64,000 nt of DNA from positions 124,001 to 188,000 of the forward strand of contig NZ_LWTX01000001.1 of the NCBI RefSeq assembly GCF_002094305.1, in the 5' to 3' direction. The notes below the pieces were generated by a model. That model had not been told where the DNA came from, did not search any database, and worked only from the letters and a program-made list of their open reading frames with translations. This DNA comes from Prescottella equi (lineage in GTDB: Bacteria; Actinomycetota; Actinomycetes; Mycobacteriales; Mycobacteriaceae). This document shows positions 42,201-51,100 of this stretch, one piece after another (within the stretch, counting starts at the first letter, position 1; every line of letters begins with the position of its first letter). Position numbers and translations under genes: made by a program.

Positions 42201-43607
42201 ATGACCCGAATCGTGATCATCGGCGGCGGACCTGCCGGATACGAGGCGGCGCTGGTGGCAGCACAGCACGGCGCCGCGGTCTCCTTGATCGATTCGGACG
42301 GCATCGGTGGCGCGTGCGTCCTGTTCGACTGTGTTCCGTCGAAGACCTTCATCGCCTCGACCGGTATCCGCACCGACATGCGGCGGGCAACCGACCTGGG
42401 TATCTCCCTCGATCCCTCGAGCGCGACGATCTCGCTGCCCGAGATCAACTCCCGGGTCAAAAACCTCGCGCAGGTGCAGTCCTCCGACATTCGCGCGCGC
42501 CTGCAGAGCGTCGGCGTGCAGCTGCTCTCCGGTAAGGCCGAGCTGATCGACCGGCAGATCGGTATGGCGGCCCACCAGGTCCGCGCGACCCTCACCACCG
42601 GCGAGGAGAAGATCCTCGACGCAGACGTCGTGCTCATCGCGACCGGCGCGAGCCCCCGCGTGCTGCCCGGTGCGGTGCCGGACGGCGAGCGCATCCTCAC
42701 GTGGCGTCACCTGTACGACCTCGAGGAGCTGCCGTCGCACCTGGTGGTCGTCGGTTCCGGTGTCACGGGCGCCGAGTTCGTGTCCGCGTACACCGAGATG
42801 GGTGTCAAGGTCACTCTCGTGTCGAGCCGTGACCGCGTCATGCCGCACGAGGACGCCGACGCCGCCCTGGTCCTCGAGGACGTGCTCGCCGAGCGCGGCG
42901 TGACCCTGGTCAAGCACGCCCGCGCCGACGCCGTCGAACGGACCGAGGACGGCGGGATCGTCGTCAAGCTGTCGGACGGTCGTACCGTGCACGGCAGTCA
43001 CGCGCTGATGGCGGTGGGCTCGACGCCCAACACCGAGGGGCTGGGCCTAGAGAAGGTCGGCATCGAACTCGGCCAGGGTGGCTACCTGCGCGTCGACCGT
43101 GTCTCGCGGACCGCGGTCTCCGGCATCTACGCGGCCGGGGACTGCACGGGCCTGCTGCCGCTGGCCTCGGTGGCCGCGATGCAGGGTCGCATTGCGATGT
43201 ACCACGCGCTGGGCGAGGGCGTGAGCCCGATCAAGCTCAAGACGGTGGCCTCCGCAGTCTTCACCCGTCCCGAGATCGCGAACGTCGGCGTCAGCCAGGC
43301 CGCGATCGACAACGGCGAGGTGCCCGCGCGCACCGTCATGCTGCCGCTCAACACGAATCCGCGGGCCAAGATGTCCGGTCTGCGCCGCGGTTTCGTGAAG
43401 ATCTTCTGCCGACCGGCCACCGGGGTGGTCATCGGCGGTGTCGTCGTCGCGGCCACCGCGTCGGAGCTGATCCTGCCGATCGCGATCGCGGTCCAGAACA
43501 ACCTCACCGTCAACGACCTGGCGCAGACGTTCTCGGTGTACCCGTCGCTGTCCGGCTCGATCACCGAGGCGTCGCGGCAGCTGATGCGCCACGACGACTT
43601 GGACTGA
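42201..43607 (+). CDS. lpdA: NAD(P)H-quinone reductase LpdA (lipoamide dehydrogenase homologue)
   Basis: A 468-residue flavoprotein of the disulfide reductase family. FAD motif IIGGGPAGYEAA, redox-active pair Cys39-Val-Leu-Phe-Asp-Cys44 in GGACVLFDCVPSKTF, NAD(P) motif VVVGSGVTGAEF, YAAGDCTG, and a C-terminal dimerisation domain. The His-Glu dyad needed for lipoamide catalysis (HPTxxE) is replaced by VYPSLSGSITE. Loss of the dyad is the feature of M. tuberculosis LpdA (Rv3303c), a quinone reductase. Unlike that protein, which as I recall has Ala at the first redox position (AVLDDC), both cysteines are present here. SD TGGAGGA lies 5 nt before the ATG. Confidence 0.85.
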   Translation: MTRIVIIGGGPAGYEAALVAAQHGAAVSLIDSDGIGGACVLFDCVPSKTFIASTGIRTDMRRATDLGISLDPSSATISLPEINSRVKNLAQVQSSDIRARLQSVGVQLLSGKAELIDRQIGMAAHQVRATLTTGEEKILDADVVLIATGASPRVLPGAVPDGERILTWRHLYDLEELPSHLVVVGSGVTGAEFVSAYTEMGVKVTLVSSRDRVMPHEDADAALVLEDVLAERGVTLVKHARADAVERTEDGGIVVKLSDGRTVHGSHALMAVGSTPNTEGLGLEKVGIELGQGGYLRVDRVSRTAVSGIYAAGDCTGLLPLASVAAMQGRIAMYHALGEGVSPIKLKTVASAVFTRPEIANVGVSQAAIDNGEVPARTVMLPLNTNPRAKMSGLRRGFVKIFCRPATGVVIGGVVVAATASELILPIAIAVQNNLTVNDLAQTFSVYPSLSGSITEASRQLMRHDDLD

Positions 43608-43664
43608 GATGACGAGTCTCACGATTCGGGATTCAGTTTCCAAATAGTGGTTGCGCTGTGAAAT

Positions 43665-43700
43665 GATGCGAGGGGCCGAGAACCATCGGCCCCTCGCATC
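43665..43700. terminator. 14-bp perfect hairpin between lpdA and the aminotransferase
   Basis: Arms 43665-43678 and 43687-43700 are perfectly complementary with an 8-nt loop. There is no U-run after it. It lies 57 bp past lpdA and about 100 bp before the aminotransferase, so it may terminate lpdA or act as a leader structure. Confidence 0.55.
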
Positions 43701-43802
43701 GCTCTCCGCCCCGTGGATCCGGGACGACCTGGGTGTACCTGCCTTCGTCCTGCGCCGTCGCACGTACGACGGCGCGCCGTCCCACGCCACGGAGCCGCCT
43801 CC

Positions 43803-45026
43803 ATGTCACTCGATCCGTCGTCTTTCGACTCGTCCCCACGTCTGTCCTCCCGGATGGCCGGTCTGCGCAGTTCCGCCATCCGGGATCTGCTGACCCTCAC
43901 CGCGCGTCCGGAGGTGATCAGCCTGGCCGGCGGACTGCCCGCCACCGAACTCGTTCCGCGGGAGAGGATCGCCGAGGCCGCGCACCGCGCCCTCGCCGAT
44001 CCGCGCTCGGTCCAGTACGGCGAGACGTCCGGCTGGGCGCCGCTGCGCGAGACCGTCGCGGCCCGGGAGGGCGTCAAGGTGGGGCGGTCGATCGACCCGG
44101 CCGAGGTCGTGGTCACGCACGGTTCGCAGCAGGCGCTCAGCCTGCTCGCGCAGGTGCTCCTCGATCCGGGTGACACCGTCGTCGTCGAAGAACCCGGCTA
44201 CACCGGTGCGCTGCAGGTGTTCCGCACGGCACAGGCCGCGCTGGTGCCCGTCGCGCTCGACGCGGACGGCATGGATACCGCGGCACTCGAGCAGGCTCTG
44301 CGGGAGGGGTTGCGGCCCAAGCTCGTCCACACGGTGAGCAACTTCCACAACCCTCGCGGCGTCGTGCTGTCGGCGGAGCGGCGGGTCCACCTCGCGGCGC
44401 TCGCGGACGAGTACGGATTCTGGATCATCGAGGACGACCCGTACGGCGAACTGTGGTTCGATGCGCCCGCGCCCGCCCCGGTCGCGGCGCACTCCGATCG
44501 GGTGATCCGGCTGTCGAGCGGATCGAAGACCCTCGCCCCGGCGCTGCGGATCGGCTGGCTGCACGGCGATCGCCGGGTGTGCGAGGCCGTCGAACTGCTC
44601 AAGCAGGGCGCGGACCTGTGCGGTTCGTCGCTCACACAGCAGATCGCGACGGAACTGCTCGGCGACGCCGCGTGGCTCGACGGGCATCTAGCCACCGTCC
44701 GTGCCGCGTACGCGGGGCGCGCGCACGCTCTCGTCTCGTCCCTCGAAGCCGCTTTCGGGGAACGTATCTCGCACGCGACGGTGCACGGGGGGATGTTCTG
44801 CTGGATCGAGTTCGCCGACGGCACGGACACCACGCGCCTGCTCGACACCGCCGTCGGGCACGATGTCGCGTTCGTGCCCGGCGGGGCGTTCGGCGTCGCG
44901 AGCGCCCACCCGCATGCGGCCCGGTTGTGTTTCGCGACCTACGACGGCGCGGTGCTGGCCGAGGGCGTAGACCGGCTGCGGGCCGCCCACTCGGCGCATC
45001 GCTCGGGAACTGTGATCGGTGCCTGA
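43803..45026 (+). CDS. PLP aminotransferase, LysN-like (candidate 2-aminoadipate transaminase)
   Basis: A 407-residue fold-type I aminotransferase. Its N terminus (RMAGLRSSAIRDLLTLTARPEVISLAGGLPATELVPRE) and motifs HGSQQALSLLAQVLLDPGD, EPGYTGALQVF, VSNFHNPRGV, IIEDDPYGEL, the PLP Lys in LSSGSKTLAPALRIGW, and VHGGMFCWIEF match LysN/KAT II-type enzymes, which transaminate 2-aminoadipate with 2-oxoglutarate. There is no MocR DNA-binding domain. The window also encodes lat, Pcd and HglS, whose pathway needs this step, so the role is plausible; other substrates (branched or aromatic amino acids) cannot be excluded. The next gene begins 123 bp later. Confidence 0.82.
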   Translation: MSLDPSSFDSSPRLSSRMAGLRSSAIRDLLTLTARPEVISLAGGLPATELVPRERIAEAAHRALADPRSVQYGETSGWAPLRETVAAREGVKVGRSIDPAEVVVTHGSQQALSLLAQVLLDPGDTVVVEEPGYTGALQVFRTAQAALVPVALDADGMDTAALEQALREGLRPKLVHTVSNFHNPRGVVLSAERRVHLAALADEYGFWIIEDDPYGELWFDAPAPAPVAAHSDRVIRLSSGSKTLAPALRIGWLHGDRRVCEAVELLKQGADLCGSSLTQQIATELLGDAAWLDGHLATVRAAYAGRAHALVSSLEAAFGERISHATVHGGMFCWIEFADGTDTTRLLDTAVGHDVAFVPGGAFGVASAHPHAARLCFATYDGAVLAEGVDRLRAAHSAHRSGTVIGA

Positions 45027-45029
45027 AGA

Positions 45030-45058
45030 GTTTTGTACAAAACCTCGTGATCTGTACC
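45030..45058. promoter_or_regulatory. TGTACA palindrome and partial copy upstream of the Phd-SRPBCC gene
   Basis: GTTTTGTACAAAAC (45030-45043) is a perfect 14-bp palindrome with a TGTACA core. A second, degenerate core TGTACC lies at 45053-45058, 19 bp downstream. YefM/Phd antitoxins are known to bind TGTACA-centred palindromes in pairs. The downstream gene (45150) encodes a Phd/YefM-type domain, so this is its candidate operator. Confidence 0.7.
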
Positions 45059-45149
45059 AAATGGCTTTGTCGGTGATCGATCTTCTGCGCTCGAACCGCG
45101 GTGCTTCCGCCCGGCCGGACTGTCGGACCGCGCGCCTAGCATCCGTGCA

Positions 45150-45728
45150 ATGACGACGTCGGAGGTTCCGTTCGGGGAAGCGCGGGCGCAGCTGCGGGAG
45201 CTGGTGTGCCGGGTGGGATACCGCGGCGAGCGGATCACGATCACCCGGCACGGTGCGCCGGCCGCGGCGCTCGTTTCGCTCGACGACCTGAGAAGTCTCG
45301 AGGCGTTCGCGCCCGTCGGGGGCGATCCGGTGGGGCCCGAACGCCAGACGGTGGACGAAACCGTCGCGGTCGGCGGTTCGCTTCGCGAGGTGTGGAATGC
45401 GATCGCGCGGTACCGCGAACGCGCCGGATGGTGGGTGGATCTTGTCGTCGATGCGGAGGTCGGTGGCGATGCCCTCATCTCCTGGGACGAGCGCAGAGGC
45501 AGGGTCGTGGACTGCGTCGACGGTGAGACCATCGCGATGAGGTGGGGATCCGAGGCCGCAACGGCTCAGTCACCGATCGAGGTGCGGATCGACTTCGCCG
45601 GGGACGACGCCGAGGTTCGGATTCGCGCAACTCAGGTAGGGCCCGGTCCGGGTGCGGATTACTGGCGCGAGCGACTCCAGGCGTGGAAGGCCTACGTGGA
45701 GGCGTTGTCCTCGTCGGTCCAGCCGTAG
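45150..45728 (+). CDS. Phd/YefM-type antitoxin domain fused to an SRPBCC domain
   Basis: A 192-residue two-domain protein. Residues 1-52 ([22 protein letters not shown], then [21 protein letters not shown]) match the Phd/YefM DNA-binding domain of type II antitoxins. Residues about 70-190 match an SRPBCC/START (AHSA1-like) ligand-binding fold ([46 protein letters not shown]). The usual disordered toxin-binding tail of Phd is replaced by the SRPBCC domain, and no toxin gene is next to it. It may be a ligand-responsive regulator derived from an antitoxin. Its 3' end overlaps glpK by 37 nt in the convergent sense. Confidence 0.78.
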   Translation: MTTSEVPFGEARAQLRELVCRVGYRGERITITRHGAPAAALVSLDDLRSLEAFAPVGGDPVGPERQTVDETVAVGGSLREVWNAIARYRERAGWWVDLVVDAEVGGDALISWDERRGRVVDCVDGETIAMRWGSEAATAQSPIEVRIDFAGDDAEVRIRATQVGPGPGADYWRERLQAWKAYVEALSSSVQP

Positions 45729-47206
45729 GTGCGCTCGACGGCCTTGTTCCAGCCGGCGTAGAGGCGCTCGCGCTCGGCGTCGCCCATCCGAGGTTCCCAG
45801 GTCTTGTCCGCCGCCCAGTTGGTGCGGATGTCGTCCTCGCTCTCCCAGAATCCGACGGCCAGGCCGGCCGCGTACGCCGCGCCGAGCGCGGTGGTCTCGT
45901 TCACGACCGGACGCGTGACCGGGACATCCAAGATGTCCGACTGGAACTGCATGAGTGTCTCGTTGACCACCATGCCGCCGTCGACCTTGAGCGTCGTGAG
46001 TTCGACCCCAGAGTCGGCGCGCATGGCCTCGATGACCTCGCGGGTCTGGTACGCGGTGGCCTCGAGAGCGGCGCGCGCCAGGTGACCCTTGTTGACATAT
46101 CGGGTGAGTCCGGCGATGACGCCGCGTGCATCGGGACGCCACCGCGGCGCGAACAGACCCGAGAAGGCGGGCACGAAGTACGCACCGCCGTTGTCCTCGA
46201 CGGTCTGTGCCAGCGGTTCGATGTCCTTGGCAGACTGGATGATTCCGAGGTTGTCACGCAGCCACTGCACCAGCGAGCCGGTGACGGCCACCGACCCCTC
46301 CAGGGCGTAGACGGCGGGCTTGTCGCCGAGCTTGTAGCAGACCGTGGTGAGCAAACCGTGCTCGCTGTGGACCTTCTCGGTGCCGGTGTTGAGCAGAAGG
46401 AAGTTGCCGGTGCCGTAGGTGTTCTTGGCCTCGCCCTCCGACAAGCACGCCTGACCGAACGTCGCGGCCTGCTGGTCACCGAGGATCCCGGCGATCGGGA
46501 TTCCCGCCGAGATGCCGGGCAGCGCCAGATCGCCGTACACCTCGGATGAACTGCGGATCTCGGGCAGCATCGACACCGGGATTCCCATCGCCGCACAGAT
46601 GTCGTGGTCCCAGTCGAGGGTCTCGAGGTCCATCAGCAGAGTGCGCGAGGCGTTGGTCACGTCGGTGATGTGCAGACCGCCGGTGAGGTTCCAGATGATC
46701 CAGGAGTCGATCGTGCCGAAGGCGAGTTCGCCGGCCTCGGCCCGCTCGCGTGCGCCGTCCACGTTGTCGAGGATCCACCGCACCTTCGGCCCCGAGAAGT
46801 ACGTGGACAGCGGCAGCCCGGTGGTCTCGCGGAAGCGTCCGCGACCCTCGTCACCGCCGAGCTCGTCGCACAGACTGTCGGTACGGGTGTCCTGCCACAC
46901 GATCGCGTTGTAGACGGGCTTTCCGGTCTCGCGATCCCACACGACGGTGGTTTCGCGCTGATTGGTGATTCCCACCGCGGCGATGTCCTTGGCGGTCAGG
47001 TCGGTCTTGGCCAGGACCGACCCGACCATCTCGCGGGTGTTGGTCCAGATCTCCTCGGGATCGTGCTCCACCCAGCCCGGCTCCGGGAAGATCTGCTCGT
47101 GTTCCTTCTGTGCGACGCCGACGACGTCACCGTCGTGATCGAAGATCATGCACCGGCTCGAGGTCGTCCCCTGGTCGATCGCGGCGATGTACTTGGTCAC
47201 GGTCAT
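45692..47206 (-). CDS. glpK: Glycerol kinase
   Basis: A 504-residue FGGY-family kinase producing glycerol-3-phosphate from glycerol and ATP. Motifs: N-terminal [17 protein letters not shown] (phosphate loop), [55 protein letters not shown] and [21 protein letters not shown]. Length is normal. It is divergent from glpD across a 75-bp gap, so a shared control region is likely. No glpF or glpR is seen. Confidence 0.95.
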   Translation of the reverse strand: MTVTKYIAAIDQGTTSSRCMIFDHDGDVVGVAQKEHEQIFPEPGWVEHDPEEIWTNTREMVGSVLAKTDLTAKDIAAVGITNQRETTVVWDRETGKPVYNAIVWQDTRTDSLCDELGGDEGRGRFRETTGLPLSTYFSGPKVRWILDNVDGARERAEAGELAFGTIDSWIIWNLTGGLHITDVTNASRTLLMDLETLDWDHDICAAMGIPVSMLPEIRSSSEVYGDLALPGISAGIPIAGILGDQQAATFGQACLSEGEAKNTYGTGNFLLLNTGTEKVHSEHGLLTTVCYKLGDKPAVYALEGSVAVTGSLVQWLRDNLGIIQSAKDIEPLAQTVEDNGGAYFVPAFSGLFAPRWRPDARGVIAGLTRYVNKGHLARAALEATAYQTREVIEAMRADSGVELTTLKVDGGMVVNETLMQFQSDILDVPVTRPVVNETTALGAAYAAGLAVGFWESEDDIRTNWAADKTWEPRMGDAERERLYAGWNKAVERTYGWTDEDNAST

Positions 47207-47281
47207 CCTCGTCTCTCGGGCAGTCTGGCCACGAAGCTACTAGCCTGAGACCAGATTCGCCGACAACCACGGGAGACCGAG

Positions 47282-49036
47282 TTGGACAAGCAGCCTGGTG
47301 TGCAGTTCCTCGGCCCGCAGCAGCGGGCGCAGGCGTGGGACCAGTTGGGAACCGAGCAGTTCGACGTGGTGGTGATCGGTGGCGGGGTGGTCGGTGTGGG
47401 CGCGGCCCTCGACGCCGCGACCCGCGGACTGAAGGTCGCGCTCGTCGAGGCGCGGGATTTCGCGTCGGGCACGTCGTCCCGTTCGTCGAAGATGTTCCAC
47501 GGGGGTTTGCGCTACCTGGAACAGCTCGAGTTCGGGCTCGTCGCGGAGGCGTTGCACGAACGGGAGTTGTCGATGTCGACGCTCGCGCCGCATCTCGTCA
47601 AACCGCTCAAGTTCCTCTTCCCGCTGACCCATCGCGGGTGGGAGCGCCCGTACATGGCGGCCGGGTTCCTGCTGTACGACCGAATGGGCGGCGCGAAGTC
47701 CGTTCCGGCACAGAAGCATCTGACGCGCGCCGGCGCGCTGCGGATGGCGCCCGGACTCAAGCGTAATGCGCTGATCGGCGGTATCCGCTACTACGACACC
47801 GTCGTCGACGACGCCCGTCACACGATGACGGTCGCGCGTACCGCGGCGCACTACGGTGCGGTGGTGCGTACCTCCACGCAGGTCGTCGGTTTCCTGCGCG
47901 AGGCGGACCGAGTGTCCGGTGTGCGCGTGCGGGATTCGGAGACCGGCGCCACCACGGAAGTGAAGGGACACGTCGTCATCAACGCAACCGGCGTGTGGAC
48001 GGACGAGATCCAGGCGCTCTCGCACCAGCGGGGCCGGTTCCGGGTGCGCGCATCGAAGGGCGTGCACATCGTGGTTCCGCGCGACCGGATCGTGAGCGAC
48101 TCGGCGATCATCCTGCGTACCGAGAAGTCCGTGCTGTTCGTGATTCCGTGGGGTAACCACTGGATCATCGGCACCACCGACACCGACTGGAACCTCGACC
48201 TCGCGCACCCTGCCGCCACCGAGGCCGACATCGACTACATCCTCGGCCACGTCAACAAGGTGCTGGTCACCCCGCTCACCCACGAGGACATCGACGGCGT
48301 CTACGCGGGTTTGCGTCCACTGCTTGCGGGGGAGAGCGACGAGACGTCGAAGCTGTCCCGCGAGCACGCGGTGGCGCGCGTGGCGCCGGGCCTGGTCGCG
48401 ATCGCCGGCGGGAAGTACACCACCTACCGGGTGATGGGCAAAGATGCCGTCGATCTGGCGGCCGAGGATCTTCCGGCGGCCGTCGCGTCGTCGATCACCG
48501 AGAAGGTTCCGCTGGTGGGCGCGGACGGCTACTTCGCGCTCGTGAACCAGGCGGTGCACCTCGGACAGCTCTACGGATTGCACCCCTATCGGATCAAGCA
48601 CCTGCTCGGTCGCTACGGATCGCTGATCGACGAGGTTCTCGCCCCGGCCAAGCAGTCGCCGGAACTGTTGCAGCCGATCACCGATGCGCCCGACTACCTG
48701 CAGGCGGAGGCCGTGTACGCCGTCGCCGCGGAGGGTGCGCTGCACCTCGAGGACATCCTCGCCCGCCGCACGCGCATCTCGATCGAGTACACGCACCGCG
48801 GGGTGAACTGCGCCGAGCAGGTGGCCCGCCTGGTCGCGCCGATCCTCGGCTGGGACGACGCCACGATCGACCGCGAGGTCGAAACGTACCGCGCCCGCGT
48901 CGAGGCCGAGGTGCTCTCGCAGGCGCAGCCCGACGACCTCTCCGCCGACGCCCTGCGTGCCGCGGCGCCCGAAGCCCGCGCGGAAATTCTCGAACCGGTA
49001 CCCGGCACCGCCCCTAGTGGGTCAGCACGACCTTGA
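47282..49036 (+). CDS. glpD: Glycerol-3-phosphate dehydrogenase (respiratory, FAD)
   Basis: A 584-residue membrane-associated flavoenzyme oxidising glycerol-3-phosphate to dihydroxyacetone phosphate and passing electrons to quinone. It has the FAD motif VVVIGGGVVGVGAALDAATRG, RSSKMFHGGLRYLEQ, a long substrate domain with VINATGVWTDEI, WGNHWIIGTTDTDW, GGKYTTYRVMGKDAVD, and the C-terminal DAO helical domain. The TTG at 47282 is used because GGGAGACCGA precedes it. It corresponds to glpD2 of mycobacteria and pairs with divergent glpK. Its 3' end overlaps the next gene by 23 nt convergently. Confidence 0.93.
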   Translation: MDKQPGVQFLGPQQRAQAWDQLGTEQFDVVVIGGGVVGVGAALDAATRGLKVALVEARDFASGTSSRSSKMFHGGLRYLEQLEFGLVAEALHERELSMSTLAPHLVKPLKFLFPLTHRGWERPYMAAGFLLYDRMGGAKSVPAQKHLTRAGALRMAPGLKRNALIGGIRYYDTVVDDARHTMTVARTAAHYGAVVRTSTQVVGFLREADRVSGVRVRDSETGATTEVKGHVVINATGVWTDEIQALSHQRGRFRVRASKGVHIVVPRDRIVSDSAIILRTEKSVLFVIPWGNHWIIGTTDTDWNLDLAHPAATEADIDYILGHVNKVLVTPLTHEDIDGVYAGLRPLLAGESDETSKLSREHAVARVAPGLVAIAGGKYTTYRVMGKDAVDLAAEDLPAAVASSITEKVPLVGADGYFALVNQAVHLGQLYGLHPYRIKHLLGRYGSLIDEVLAPAKQSPELLQPITDAPDYLQAEAVYAVAAEGALHLEDILARRTRISIEYTHRGVNCAEQVARLVAPILGWDDATIDREVETYRARVEAEVLSQAQPDDLSADALRAAAPEARAEILEPVPGTAPSGSARP

Positions 49037-49553
49037 GCACGACGATCGCGGTGGCGACGACGGCGAGCGCCGCCGCCGCGATCAGCGTGTAACCGGACGG
49101 CCGCTCGCCGCGCAGGCGCGTGATGACGAACACCATGGACGCGATCCGGACGAGGATCGCGACCTCGGCGATCACCTGCGCGGTGAACGGTTCGAGCCAG
49201 CCGAAGTATGCGGTGCCCAGCACGACGATCGGCACGACCGCCGAGCTCAGTACCGGTACCGAGTCGCGAAGCTCCGCGAAGCGTTCGGCGGTGGTCAGCT
49301 GACGGCCCGAGCGCACCGACTTGCCCACCCCCTCGGCGAACGCGTGCGCGATGAACGTGGAGATCGCCGTGCCGGCGACCACGGCGATCGTGCGGGAATC
49401 GCTGCGCGAGATCGTTTCCGGGATCAACGCCGCGAGGATGAGGATGTTGCCGTACACGTAGGCACTGATCCGGCTGGCGGCGTTGTCCTTGTCGAGCGGC
49501 ACGGACCGGCTCAGCAGCGGCCGGTGCAGCAACGAGCGGAGATCCGATTCCAT
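49014..49553 (-). CDS. Hypothetical four-helix membrane protein
   Basis: A 179-residue protein with a basic/Leu N terminus (ESDLRSLLHRPLLSRSVPLDKDNAASRISAYVYGNI). Four or five hydrophobic helices follow (ILILAALIPETI, TIAVVAGTAISTFIAHAFAEGV, VPVLSSAVVPIVVLGTAYFGWL, AQVIAEVAILVRIASMVFVI, GYTLIAAAALAVVATAIVVLKVVL). No family was recognised. The ATG at 49553 is preferred over an upstream frame that reads unlike protein. It overlaps the 3' end of glpD by 23 nt. Confidence 0.75.
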   Translation of the reverse strand: MESDLRSLLHRPLLSRSVPLDKDNAASRISAYVYGNILILAALIPETISRSDSRTIAVVAGTAISTFIAHAFAEGVGKSVRSGRQLTTAERFAELRDSVPVLSSAVVPIVVLGTAYFGWLEPFTAQVIAEVAILVRIASMVFVITRLRGERPSGYTLIAAAALAVVATAIVVLKVVLTH

Positions 49554-49705
49554 GCGACAGAGCGTCGCACAATCACCCCATGGGTGGCGCGTAGTGACTC
49601 GGATCGTTGCGGTGAACGAGCCCGTCATGCGAGCCGACTTCCCGAAAGAGTGACTACACCTGTTGTCGGATTAGGATCGGCGGAAGTCGGTCAAGGACTG
49701 GAGGG

Positions 49706-50326
49706 TTGTTGGACGCGCAACGGCGGACCTGGGCGGGCGCCGGCCTCGAGGAACGCCGCGCCGCGCGCCGGGAGGCACTCCTGGCTGCCGGAATCGAACT
49801 GCTGGGCGCAGAGGGCGGCGCCGCCGTCAGCGTTCGAGCGGTCTGCCGAGCCGCCGCGCTCACCGAGCGCTACTTCTACGAGAGCTTCGCCGACCGGGAC
49901 GAATTCGTGCGGGCCGTGTACGAGGACGTGGGCAGGCAGGCGCGGGACGCGCTCGTCGCGGCCGTGGCGTCGTCGGGATCGCCGCAGGATCGGGCGGTCG
50001 CGGCGGTGTCGGCGTTCGTCGAGTTGATGGTCGACGATCCGGCGCGCGGGCGGGTGCTGTTACTCGCACCACTGGCCGAACCGGCGCTGGGTGGACAGGG
50101 ACTCGAACTCGCGCCGGCATTCGTCCTCCTGGTGCACCAGCAACTCTCGCCGCTGTCCGATCCGGACGAGCGTCAGATGACGGCGGTCGGTCTGGTCGGA
50201 GCTTTGACGAGCCTGTTCATCGGATACCTCGACGGCACGATCACCGCTCCGCGCGAGCAGTTCGTCGCGCACTGCGTCGCGCTGCTGCAGGCGGCGGGTC
50301 AGCCGCCGGGCGGGAGCAGTGGCTGA
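49706..50326 (+). CDS. TetR family transcriptional regulator
   Basis: A 206-residue TetR-type regulator. Residues 17-65 hold the DNA-binding domain (RREALLAAGIELLGAEGGAAVSVRAVCRAAALTERYFYESFADRDEFVRAVYEDV). The rest is a helical ligand domain with no diagnostic feature. Two adjacent TTG codons (49706 and 49709) could start it; GGAGG lies directly upstream. Its target is not obvious, as the gene is flanked by convergent or unrelated genes. It overlaps nei by 28 nt at the 3' end. Confidence 0.85.
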   Translation: MLDAQRRTWAGAGLEERRAARREALLAAGIELLGAEGGAAVSVRAVCRAAALTERYFYESFADRDEFVRAVYEDVGRQARDALVAAVASSGSPQDRAVAAVSAFVELMVDDPARGRVLLLAPLAEPALGGQGLELAPAFVLLVHQQLSPLSDPDERQMTAVGLVGALTSLFIGYLDGTITAPREQFVAHCVALLQAAGQPPGGSSG

Positions 50327-51096
50327 CAGTTCGGACACCAGAAGATCGACCGCTCACGGCCGGGCTCCTCACCGAACTCAGCCGCGGCGATCGGAGTTCC
50401 GCAGCGCAGACACGGCTTGCCGCCGCGCCCGTACACCCAGTCCCGTCGTCCCGGCCGCCGGTCGCCGGTGGTGACACGGACGGGTCGGTCCCGGTTGGCG
50501 CGGAGCACCCGGTGCGCGAGGTCGACCACCTTCGGCAGGTCCGGCACCCGAGCGGTTGGGGTGCGCGGATCGACGCCGCGCAGGAAGCAGATCTCGTTGC
50601 GGTACACGTTGCCGATACCCGCCATGATGCGCTGGTCCAACAGTGCCTCCCCGATGGGACGTTCGCCCGCCGCAACGAGATTCGAGGTGGCCACCGCAGC
50701 GTCCCAGTCCGCGCCGAGTAGATCGGGGCCGAGATGCCCCACCACACTCTCCTCGTCGCTGCGATCGATCACTTCGGTGATCCCGAGGGAGAAGCCCACG
50801 GCGACAGTGTCTTCGGTGCCCAGGACGATCCGTGCCTGGTGTGCGGGACGCCGCCATCGAGCGCCGCGTGGATACACCTGCCAGGAGCCCTCCATCTTCA
50901 GGTGCGTGTGGATCGTGTGCGCGCCGATACGGGTCAGCAGATGTTTGCCCCGGGCGACGACCGCGTCGACCGCCTCGCCGGACAGGTCCACGGTCGCGTA
51001 GCGCGGCACCCGGATGTCGCACTCGGTCAGGACGCGACCGGCGAGCGCGGTATCGAGGCGTCGCGCGGCCTGCCACACGGTGTCTCCCTCGGGCAT
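50299..51096 (-). CDS. nei: Fpg/Nei family DNA glycosylase (endonuclease VIII-like)
   Basis: A 265-residue base-excision repair glycosylase/AP lyase. The mature N terminus begins PEGDTVWQAARRL (catalytic Pro2-Glu3), with a conserved Lys in VARGKHLLTRI, the helix-two-turn-helix LLDQRIMAGIGNVYRNEICF and a C-terminal zinc finger CLRCG...FWCPNCQP. The PEGD start, rather than PELPE, indicates Nei (oxidised pyrimidine repair) instead of Fpg. It starts 4 bp after lhr ends, so lhr-nei form one operon. Confidence 0.92.
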   Translation of the reverse strand: MPEGDTVWQAARRLDTALAGRVLTECDIRVPRYATVDLSGEAVDAVVARGKHLLTRIGAHTIHTHLKMEGSWQVYPRGARWRRPAHQARIVLGTEDTVAVGFSLGITEVIDRSDEESVVGHLGPDLLGADWDAAVATSNLVAAGERPIGEALLDQRIMAGIGNVYRNEICFLRGVDPRTPTARVPDLPKVVDLAHRVLRANRDRPVRVTTGDRRPGRRDWVYGRGGKPCLRCGTPIAAAEFGEEPGRERSIFWCPNCQPLLPPGG

Positions 51097-51100
51097 CGCG

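Noticed and set aside
42201-43607. Lipoamide dehydrogenase of a pyruvate or 2-oxoglutarate dehydrogenase complex
   Set aside because: The C-terminal His-Glu dyad is missing and no E1/E2 genes are nearby.
45150-45728. Ordinary type II toxin-antitoxin locus
   Set aside because: No toxin gene is found upstream or downstream, and the C-terminal half is an SRPBCC domain.
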